Shown here: positions 55,365-64,000 of the stretch, one piece after another
Layout: every line of letters begins with the position of its first letter
How positions within the stretch are numbered: the first letter of the stretch is position 1
Origin: Liolophura sinensis
Lineage: Eukaryota; Mollusca; Polyplacophora; Chitonida; Chitonidae
Length of the DNA: 64,000 nt
Direction: 5' to 3'
Assembly (NCBI RefSeq): GCF_032854445.1
Contig: NC_088300.1
Coordinates: 82,253,084-82,317,083 of the forward strand
The notes under the pieces: generated by a model
Database searches by the model: none
The model's input: only the letters and a program-made list of their open reading frames with translations
Told to the model about the DNA's origin: nothing
Position numbers and translations under genes: made by a program

Positions 55365-57050
55365 TGTGCCACAGTTAGCCACACATGACCTCTGACCCTC
55401 AGCTAGTAGAAAAGATGTACAGTGTAGGCTCATTGTAACGCTGCGTCACAGTTAGCCAGACATGACCTCTGACCGTTGCCAAATGGATGTACAGTGTAGC
55501 CTCATTGTAATGCTGTGTCACATTTAGCTGGACAGGCCCCCCAACCATTGTCAAATGGATGCAAAGTATAGCCTCATGTAATGCTGTGTCACAGTTAGTC
55601 AGACATGACCCCCCCTAACCTCTGTCAATTGGATCTAAAGTGTAGCGTCACTGTAACGCTGTGTCACAGTTAGCCAGACATGACCTCTGACCATTGCCAA
55701 ATGGATGTTACAGTGTAGCCTCATTGTAATGCTGTGTCACATTTAGCTGGACAGGCCCCCCCAACCATTGTCAAATGGATGCAAAGTGTAGCCTCATGGT
55801 AATGCCGTGTCACAGTTAGTCAGACATGACCCCTAACCTCTGTCAAATGGATCTAAAGTGTAGCTTCACTGTAAACGCTGTGTCACAGTTAGCCCAGACA
55901 TGACCCTCTGACCCTCAGCTTATCAAACAGATGTACCGTGTAGGCTCATTGTAATGCTGTGTCACAGCCAGACATGACCCCTAACCTCTGTCAAATGGAT
56001 GTAAAGTGTAGCTTCACTGTAACACTGTGTCACAGTTAGCCAGACATGACCTCTGAACCTCAGCTTATCACACAGATGTGCCATGTAGGCTCATTGTAAT
56101 GCTGTGTCACAGCCAGACATGACCCCTGACCCTTGTTAAATGGATGTACAAAGTAGCCTCACTGTAAGGCTGTGTCAAAGTTAGAAAGACATGACAGCCA
56201 ACCATTGTCAAATGGATGTACAGTGTAGGCTCATTGTAACGATGTGTCACAGTTAGCCACACATGACCTCTTGCCCTTGTCAAATGGAAGTACAGTGTTG
56301 CCTCACTGTAATGCTGTGTCACTGTTAGCTGAACATGGCCCCAAACGATTATTACCTGGATGTACCGTGTAGCTTGACTGTAACACTGGCCAGTTAGCCA
56401 GATATGTTACCCCCAACCCTTCAAATGGATGTACAGTGTAGCCTCATTCTAATGATGTCACAGTTGGCCAAACATGACCTTTAACCCTTGTTAAATGGAT
56501 GTACAGGGTAGCCTCACTGTAGTGCTGTGTCACAGTTACCTGGAGAGACCCCAAACCGTTGTCAAAATGGATGTACAGTGTAGCCTCACTGTAACGCTGT
56601 GTCACATTTAGCTGGACAGATCCCAAACCACTGTCAAATCGATGTACGGTGTTGCCTCACTGTAATGCTGTGTCACAGTTAGCCAGACATGACCTCTAAC
56701 CCTTGTCAAATGGAAGTACAGTGTCACCTCATTGTAACGCTATGTCACAGCCAGACATGACCCCAAAACCCTTGTTAACTGGATGTACAGTGTAACCTCA
56801 CTGCAGTGCTGTCAAAGGTAGCCAGACATGACCTCTAACCCTTGTCAAATGGATGTACGGTGTAGCCTCAATGTAATGCTGTCAAAGTTAGCCAGACATA
56901 ACCTCTAATCCTTGTTAACTGGATGTACAGTGTAGCCTCACTGTAATGCTCTTAAAGTTAGCCAGACATGACCTCTAACCCTTGTAAAATGGATGTACAG
57001 ATTAACCTCACTTTAAAGATGTGTCACAGTTAATGGGACATGGTGCCCCC
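55365..57050. repeat. Minisatellite, ~72-bp unit, ~22 copies, diverged
   Basis: The unit contains CACTGTAACGCTGTGTCACA, GTTAGCCAGACATGACCTCT, AACCCTTGTCAAATGGATGT and ACAGTGTAGCCT. Units differ by substitutions and small indels, so the array looks older than those at 23.3, 35.1 and 42.8 kb. Confidence 0.93.
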
Positions 57051-57484
57051 ACTGGTCTAATGGACGTGGAGTGGAAATTTGGTTACACTGGGCCAGGTGC
57101 ATAATGCTTTTCCCCTTGGGTTAGAACCTCTTATTTCCATCCAAACCTGACTTAACATCATATAAATACAGTGTATAATATTCTTGAGTATGGTGTACAT
57201 CTCCATCCAACTAAATAGATATTAACTTAGAAAGATTTAAAATAAAAGTTATGGCAAGGCTGACTTTTTTTACAACCATGCTGAATGTAGAACTGTGGTA
57301 CATGCAAGTCAGCAGGATTTCATCACTGGCAGACTAGGTGCTGGTTCAGGGTTCATCTGGGATGGAGCTTTGTGACAGATTTCACCTCTAGATAACCCAT
57401 TTACTCTGAATACCATCACACAATTACAAATCTATGTACATTTGTAGCAGTCAATAAGCAGTCATTTGTAGTATGAAGAACTTG
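57051..57484. other. Unassigned sequence with a possible SINE A remnant
   Basis: ATATTCTTGAGTATGGTGTA at about 57178-57197 resembles an inverted tail of SINE family A. Nothing else recognised. Confidence 0.45.
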
Positions 57485-57745
57485 GACATCCGGAGGCTTC
57501 TACTGTTCTTGGGCAGGTTGTTCAAATCCTTCTACTGTTCTTGGGCAGGTTGTTCAAATCCTACTGTTCTCGGGCAGGTTGTTCAAATCCTTTTACTGTT
57601 CTTGAGCAGGTTGTTCAAATCCATCTACTGTTCTCGGGCAGGTTGTTCAAATTCTTTTACTGTTCTTGGGCAGGTTGTTCAAATCCTTTTACTGTTCTTG
57701 GGCAGGTGGTTCAAATCCATCTACTGTTCTCGGGCAGGATGTTCA
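57485..57745. repeat. Minisatellite, ~32-bp unit, eight copies
   Basis: Unit TTCTACTGTTCTTGGGCAGG then TTGTTCAAATCC. Overlapping frames in it are repeat artefacts. Confidence 0.94.
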
Positions 57746-58015
57746 CACATGTAATTATGGATGTTAAGCCACACTCAAATCTTAATACCAGTCTTTGTCT
57801 TAATTATTTACACAAAACTAATGTGACTGCTAAATCTTCCACTAAGTACATTTCTTCAGTGATATTATTACACTGAAGTTTGTGACAGGTGGGAGGTCAA
57901 ATCTTGCAGTAAAGCATGTTACAGCTCTGCTGCCAAATCTTGCAGTTAAGCAACCTACATGTAGAGTTGTACTACCAAGTCTTGCAGTGCAGTGTGTTGC
58001 AGTTCTGCAGATCTG

Positions 58016-58147
58016 TTACAATTTTGTTGGGAATGAGGCGTGAGATGATGGCAGAGATCCTAGAGGATAGGCATGTTTGAAGGTCATAGGAGCTCCAGGC
58101 TGCAAACGAGTCCTCGCCTCACTGCTCTTCCCACATAAGGAAGGGGT
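58016..58147 (-). CDS. Possible terminal exon of a neighbouring minus-strand gene
   Basis: After acceptor TGTCTTTGTAG a frame is open for 43 codons (TPSLCGKSSEARTRLQPGAP, then a serine/proline-rich end) and closes with TAA at 58016-58018. The composition is less repetitive than around it. I recognise no family. The sequence CTTCCTTATGTG at its start also occurs in every unit of the array to the right, so that array may have grown from this acceptor region. No clear AATAAA was seen downstream. Confidence 0.3.
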   Translation of the reverse strand, partial: TPSLCGKSSEARTRLQPGAPMTFKHAYPLGSLPSSHASFPTKL

Positions 58148-58304
58148 CTACAAAGACAGAACAATACGACAAAATAATGATGAAAGTACCATTATCTATT
58201 CAAGTGTACTGAGAATTTATTAAGGCTAGGTGAATAACTTGGCACATCATTTGAATTCAGCTCATTTTCCACTACATGTACTGTGGATTTAGGATCATCA
58301 GCTA

Positions 58305-61300
58305 GAAGTCTCTCTAGTCATGAGATATGCTGGTAATCTCAGTCACATAAGGAAGACAACACAGTCTATAGTCATGGAATATGCTGGTAATCTCAGTCAC
58401 ATAAGGAAGACAACACAGTCTATAGTCATGGAATATGCCGGTAATCTCAGTAACAAGGAAGACAACACAGTCTATAGTCATGGAATATGCTGGTAATCTC
58501 AGTCACATAAAGAAGACAGCACAGTCTAGTCATGGAATATGCTGGTAATCTCAGTCACATAAGGAAGTCAGAACACAGTCTATAGTCATGAGATATGCTG
58601 GTAATCTCAGTCACATAAAGAAGACAGCACAGTCTCTAGTCATGAGATATGCTGGTAATCTCAGTCACATAAGGAAGACAGCACACAGTCTATAGTCATG
58701 GAATATGCTGGTAATCTCAGTCACATAAGGAAGTCAGAACACAGTCTATAGTCATGAGATATGCTGGTAATCTCAGTCACATAAAGAAGACAGCACAGTC
58801 TCTAGTCATGAGATATGCTGGTAATCTCAGTCACAAGAAAATCAGCACAGTCTCTAGTCATGAGATATGCTGGTAATCTCAGTCACATAAAGAAGACAGC
58901 ACAGTCTCTAGTCCATGAGATATGCTGGTAAATCTCAGTAACATAAGGAAGGCAGCACACAGTCTATAGTCATGAGATATGCTGGTAATCTCAGTCACAA
59001 GAAAATCAGCACAGGTCTCTAGTCATGGAATATGCTGGTAATCTCAGTCACATAAAGAAGACAGCACGGTCTCTAGTCATGAGATATGCTGGTAATCTCA
59101 GTCGCATAAAGAAGACAGCACAGTCTCTAGTCATGAGATATGCTGGTAATCTCAGTAACATAAGGAAGACAGCACACAGTCTATAGTCATGAGATATGCT
59201 GGTAATCTCAGTCACATAAAGAAGACAGCACAGTCTCTAGTCATGAGATATGCTGGTAATCTCAGTCACATAAGGAAGTCAGCATACAGTCTATAGTCAT
59301 GGAATATGCTGGTAATCTCAGTCACATAAAGAAGACAGCACAGTCTCTAGTCATGAGATATGCTGGTAATCTCAGTCACATAAAGAAGACAGCACAGTCT
59401 CTAGTCATGGAATATGCTGGTAATCTCAGTAACATAAGGAAGACAGCACAGTCTCTAGTCATGAGATATGCTGGTAATCTCAGTCACTTAAGGAAGTCAG
59501 CACACAGTCTATAGTCATGGAATATGCTGGTAATCTCAGTCACATAAAGAAGACAGCACAGTCTCTAGTCATGAGATATGCTGGTAATCTCAGTCACATA
59601 AGAAGACAGCACAGTCTCTAGTCATGAGATATGCTGGTAATCTCAGTCACATAAAGAAGAAAGCACACAGTCTATAGTCATGAGATATGCTGGTAATCTC
59701 AGTCACATAAAGAAAACAGCACAGTCTCTAGTCATGAGATATGCTGGTAATCTCAGTCACATAAGGAAGACAGCACAGTCTCTAGTCATGAGATATGCTG
59801 GTAATCTCAGTCGCATAAAGAAGACAGCACAGTCTCTAGTCATGAGATATGCTGGTAATCTCAGTCACATAAAGAAGACAGCACAGTCTCTAGTCATGGA
59901 ATATGCTGGTAATCTCAGACACATAAAGAAGACAGCACAGTCTCTAGTCATAAGATATGCTGGTAATCTCAGTCGCATAAAGAAGACAGCACAGTCTCTA
60001 GTCATGAGATATGCTGGTAATCTCAGTAACATAAGGAAGGCAGCACACAGTCTATAGTCATGGAATATGCTGGTAATCTCAGTCACAAGAAAATCAGCAC
60101 AGTCTCTAGTCATGAGATATGCTGGTAATCTCAGTCACATAAAGAAGACAGCACAGTCTCTAGTCATGAGATATGCTGGTAATCTCAGTAACATAAGGAA
60201 GGCAGCACACAGTCTATAGTCATGAGATATGCTGGTAATCTCAGTCACAAGAAAATCAGCACAGTCTCTAGTCATGGAATATGCTGGTAATCTCAGTCAC
60301 ATAAAGAAGACAGCACAGTCTCTAGTCATGAGATATGCTGGTAATCTCAGTAACATAAGGAAGGCAGCACACAGTCTATAGTCATGGAATATGCTGGTAA
60401 TCTCAGTCACAAGAAAATCAGCACAGTCTCTAGTCATGAGATATGCTGGTAATCTCAGTCACATAAGGAAGACAACACAGTCTATAGTCATGGAATATGC
60501 TGATAATCTCAGTCACATAAGGAAGACAGCACACCGTCTCTCTAGTCATAGAATATACTTGTAATCTCAGTCATATAAGGAAGATAGCACACAGTCTCTC
60601 TAGTCATGCAACATACTGGTAATCTCAGTCACATAAGGAAGACAGCACACAGTCTCTAGTCATGGTATGTGTTGGTAGTCTCAGTCACATAAGGAAGTCA
60701 GCACACAGTCTCCAGTCCTGGAATATACTTGTAATCTCAGTCACATAAGGAAAACAGCACAGTCTCTAGTCATAGAATATACTGGTAATCTCAGTCACAT
60801 AAGGAAATCAGCACAGTCTCTAGTCATGGAATATTCTGATACTCGCAGTCACACAAGGAAATCAGCACACAGTTTCTAGTCATGGTATATGCTGGTAATC
60901 TCAGTCACATAAGGAAGTCAGCACACAGTCTCTAGTCCTGGAATATACTTGTAATCTCAGTCACATAAGGAAAACAGCACAGTCTCTAGTCATAGAATAT
61001 ACTGGTATTCTCAGTCACATAAGGAAATCAGCACACAGCCTCCCTAGTCATGGTATATGCTGGTAATCTCAGTCACATAAGGAAGTCAGCACACAGTCTC
61101 TAGTCATGGAATATACTTGTAATCTCAGTCACATGAGGAAGACAGCACAGTCTCTAGTCATGGAATATGCTGGTAATCTCAGTCACACAAGGAAGTCAGC
61201 ACACAGTCTCTAATCATGGAATATGCTGGTAATCTCAGTCACATAAGGAAGACAGCACACAGTCTCTAGTCATGGAGCGCACTGGTAACCTCAGTCACGT

Positions 61301-62785
61301 AAGAAAGACAGCACACAGTCTCTCTAGCCATGGATTATGTTGGTAATCTCAGTCACGTAAGGAAGTCAGCACACAGTCTCTCTAGTCATGGAACATGCTT
61401 GTAATCTCAATCACATAAGGAAAACAGCACACACTCTCAAGTCATGGAATATGCTGGTAATCTCAGTCACATAGGGAACTCAGCATACGGTCTCTCTAGT
61501 CATGGAATGGCCCGGTAGCCTCAGTCATATAAGGAAAACAGCACACAGTCTCTACTCATGGGGCATACTGGTAACCACAGTCACATAAGAAAGACAGCAC
61601 ACAGTCCTTCTAGTCATGGTATACACTGGTAATCTCAGTCACATAAGGAAGACAGCACACAGTCTCTCTAGTCATGGAAAATGCTTGTAATCTCAATCAC
61701 ATAAGGAAAACAGCACACACTCTCTTGTCATGGAATGTACTGGTAACCTCAGTAATATAAGGAAAAAAGCACACAGAATAAGCTGGTAATCTCAGTCACA
61801 TAAGGAAAACAGCACACAGTCCCTCTAGTCATGGGATATGCTGGTAGTCTCAGTCACATAAGGAAAACAACACACAGTCTCTAGTCATGGAATATTCTGA
61901 TAATCGCAGTCACACAAGGAAATCAACACACAGTTTCTAGTCATGGTATATGCTGGTAATCTCAGTCACATAAGGAAGTCAGCACACAGTCTCTAGTCCT
62001 GGAATATACTTGTAATCTCAGTCACATAAGGAAAACAGCACAGTCTCTAGTCATAGAATATACTGGTAATCTCAGTCATATAAGGAAGACAGCACACAGT
62101 CTCTAGTCATGGAACGGGCTGGTAACATCAGTCACATAAGGAAAATAGCACACTGACACGATAGTCATGGAATCGCCTAGTAAACTCAGTCATATAAGGA
62201 AGACAGCATACAGTCTCTCTAGTCATGGAATATGCTGGTAATCTCAGTCACATAGGGAACTCAGCATACAGTCTCTCTAGTCATGGAATGGCCTGGTAGC
62301 CTCAGTCATATAAGGAAAACAGCACACAGTCTCTAGTCATGGAACGTACTGGTTACCTCAGTCACATAAGGAAGACAACACAAAGTCTCTCTAGTCATAA
62401 TATACTGGTAGCTTCAGTCACATAATGAATACACAGCATACAGTCTCTAGTCATGGAATATACTGGTAATCTGAGTCACATAAGGAAGACAACACAAAGT
62501 CTCTCTAGTCATAATATACTGGTAATCTCATTCAGATAAGGAAGACAACACAAAGTCTCTCTACTCATGGAATATACTGGTAATCTCAGTCACATAAGGA
62601 AAACAGCATACACTCTCTCTAGTCATGATGGAATATACTGGTATTCTCAGTACAATAAAGAAAACAACACACAGTCTCTCCAGTCATAAAATACGAGTAA
62701 TCTCACTCACATAAGGAAGACAGCACAAAATCTCTCTAGTCATGGAATACACTGGTAATCTCAGTCAAATAAGGAAAACAGCATA
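58305..62785. repeat. 4.5-kb minisatellite, ~54-bp unit, about 80 copies
   Basis: The unit contains GTCATGAGATATGCTGGTAA, TCTCAGTCACATAAAGAAGA and CAGCACAGTCTCTA. The centre (58.6-60.4 kb) is homogeneous and mostly alternates GAGATATG and GGAATATG units; the right side (60.5-62.8 kb) is diverged, with CACACAGTCTCTCTAG forms. Runs of 54-bp units keep a plus frame (YAGNLSHIKKTAQSLVMR) open, a repeat effect. It ends abruptly at the 62.79-kb junction. Confidence 0.96.
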
Positions 62786-63013
62786 AGTAGTATAGGGAAT
62801 AGGGGTTCTGGCGCACCCTCCCCTTGGAAAATAGAGGCTCCCAGCCCCCATTCCCGGCGACGTCCAGAAGTTCTAGTATACACACTATAGGTTCTGGACC
62901 ACCACCCCTTCGGGCCCTCCCCAGAACAAAATAAAGACCCCAAGCCCAATCTGGGGTTGTATTAGACATACCCACCGCATCGGGTATGCTTCTACACGAA
63001 GCGTCTATACAAC

Positions 63014-63232
63014 ATGCGAAAGAGTTACAATAACTGCCGGTGGCTTCTCATCGGCTCCACGGAGCTCTGTGGTAAGAGTTGTCTGGGGGAGTACTGCGGG
63101 GGTCACCTATACCGTCTGCGGCAGGGTCCTGGCACCCAGCCATGTATTAGCTGTGGTCGGGGCGTTAAAAACTGGTTTCGGCTTTGCATGGCCTGCGGAC
63201 TTAATAAGGTCCAGACGCGTGAAAGGAAGTGA
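63014..63232 (+). CDS. Cysteine-rich putative zinc-binding protein, 72 codons
   Basis: Starts ATG at 63014 and ends TGA at 63230-63232. Cysteines are paired as ELCGKSC, GEYCGGH, PCISCGRGV and LCMACG, giving two likely zinc-binding sites separated by a basic YRLRQGPG linker. A possible nucleic-acid-binding role is inferred from the Cys/His and basic pattern. I do not recognise a named family. It precedes the larger ORF by about 66 bases. Confidence 0.6.
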   Translation: MRKSYNNCRWLLIGSTELCGKSCLGEYCGGHLYRLRQGPGTQPCISCGRGVKNWFRLCMACGLNKVQTRERK

Positions 63233-63298
63233 AGGCACAAGGCTTTCTTGGAAGAGTTCAAACGGCTGGCGGCTATAGGAATTTACAATTAGAGAGTC

Positions 63299-63826
63299 GT
63301 GTGCATAGTTACACCGAAGCGTACAATGAACCACCATAAAAAAGCGCGAGCACTACGGGAGGAGTTTCAGATGCTCCTAGGTGTGCGGCCCAAGTACCCA
63401 TGGTCCCGCAATGCCTTGGAAGAATTGCAGGGGATCCTCGACAGGCATAAAATGGCTGTGGCTGAGTTGAACTCCCGAAGTAACGAGGAGTTGAAGCAAG
63501 ACGTCAAAAACCCGCTCAGTAATGAGGGGTTGAAGCAAGACGCCAAGAACCTCCTCAGTAACGAGGAGTTGGATGAATTGCTAGGCAGAATACTGGGCGA
63601 AAAGAAACTAGAATTCACTAACACCGGCCGGGCTATAAGGAATCTCCTCCGGGCCTGGGAGATGGGCGTACCCGAAGGTGTTTGGACGGACCCAATAGCC
63701 TTCTTAGAAGAAATTCGAGCCATTAGTCGCCAGAAGCTAGAAGAAGAGATCCTGGTACTCAGCGGGGTTAAGTTCCAACTAGGCCTCAGGGTTCAGCTGC
63801 GAAAAGCCCACGCCGATGGCAGTTAA
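63299..63826 (+). pseudogene. Helical hypothetical protein of the same element, interrupted
   Basis: The frame runs about 176 codons from a GTG or from the ATG at 63326, the more likely start (MNHHKKARALREEFQMLLG), to TAA at 63824-63826. It is rich in E, K, L and R. A stretch SNEELKQDVKNPL / SNEGLKQDAKNLL / SNEELDELLGRI shows a triplicated segment of about 13-20 residues. Sequence right after the stop stays coding-like in the same frame until a second stop near 63.99 kb, so the gene is probably broken by an in-frame stop. No function can be assigned. Confidence 0.5.
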
Positions 63827-64000
63827 GAGTATACCAGCCCAGTACTCTACAGCAAACAGGAGGCCCTCTTAGAGGCTGGTGACATTGACGGGGCTCTAGA
63901 TAGGGCCTTCCCCACCATCCAGGAGGTGCTGCAAAAATGGACACAGCGAGGGTCAGGGTGGGTTGTCAATAGCGTGCAAACACTGGCTTGACATGGGTAT

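Larger units (their letters stand above)
62790..64000 (+). mobile_element. Start of a compositionally distinct mobile or viral-like element (runs off the window)
   Basis: At about 62.79 kb the 54-bp array stops and GC-richer, non-repetitive sequence begins, with a leader of about 220 bases followed by two plus-strand ORFs. Codon use and composition differ from everything to the left. The cysteine-rich small ORF plus larger helical ORF recall gene pairs of large selfish DNA elements (Polinton/adintovirus-like) in invertebrates, from memory only. The reading frames contain breaks, so this looks like a decayed copy. Confidence 0.5.

Overview
This is animal nuclear DNA. It holds about 50 kb of one intron-rich protein-coding gene on the minus strand, in a landscape where more than half the bases (roughly 34 kb by my tally) are minisatellite arrays of 23-75 bp units. 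Two tRNA-derived SINE families, a broken LINE, hAT- and piggyBac-type DNA elements and paired MITEs fill much of the rest. I suggest a marine mollusc or other lophotrochozoan. The SINE bodies resemble elements I recall from such genomes; this is inference, not proof.

The gene is recognisable as SETDB1, the H3K9 methyltransferase. Exons read from high to low coordinate. A tentative 5' untranslated exon lies near 53.0 kb and tentative first coding exons near 51.0 and 50.4 kb. N-terminal coiled-coil exons follow at 43.6, 40.9 and 39.1 kb, then an acidic SIM-like and proline/serine-rich exon at 34.8 kb and linker exons at 32.2 and 28.0 kb. Seven exons from 25.4 to 7.8 kb encode the Tudor domains, followed by linker exons at 5.6, 1.5 and perhaps 1.2 kb. 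Splice sites and codon phases agree across the chain from 43.6 to 1.4 kb. The MBD, pre-SET and SET catalytic exons should lie beyond the left edge.

The most unusual observation is where the arrays sit. At many exons the tandem array starts at the exon-intron junction, and each unit copies the last exon bases, the 5' splice site and the first intron bases. This is clear at 43.54, 32.09, 27.97, 25.38, 18.61 and 7.81 kb, and likely at 38.99, 5.55 and 1.21 kb. Two exons (17.29 and 7.93 kb) show the mirror case, with repeated 3' splice sites and exon starts. The introns therefore contain many decoy splice sites and partial exons. The same tandem-duplication tendency hit the LINE open reading frames (12.8-13.9 and 15.3-15.6 kb) and one coding exon (a 21-bp duplication near 34.75 kb).

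Layout: 0-5.6 kb, 3' part of the visible gene with three arrays and SINE insertions; 5.6-17.3 kb, Tudor exons around a 9-kb intron holding a 2.2-kb array and a LINE split by arrays and an hAT fragment; 17.3-28.1 kb, Tudor exons, a piggyBac-type element and a TIR element with a nested MITE; 28-43.6 kb, N-terminal exons between long arrays; 43.6-53.2 kb, 5' introns with arrays and a SINE/MITE cluster; 53-58 kb, mostly unassigned sequence, a 72-bp array and a possible terminal exon of a neighbouring gene; 58.3-62.8 kb, a 4.5-kb array of 54-bp units; 62.8-64 kb, the start of a compositionally different element with a cysteine-rich ORF and a larger broken ORF. Nearly all long ORFs elsewhere are products of tandem units whose length is a multiple of three.
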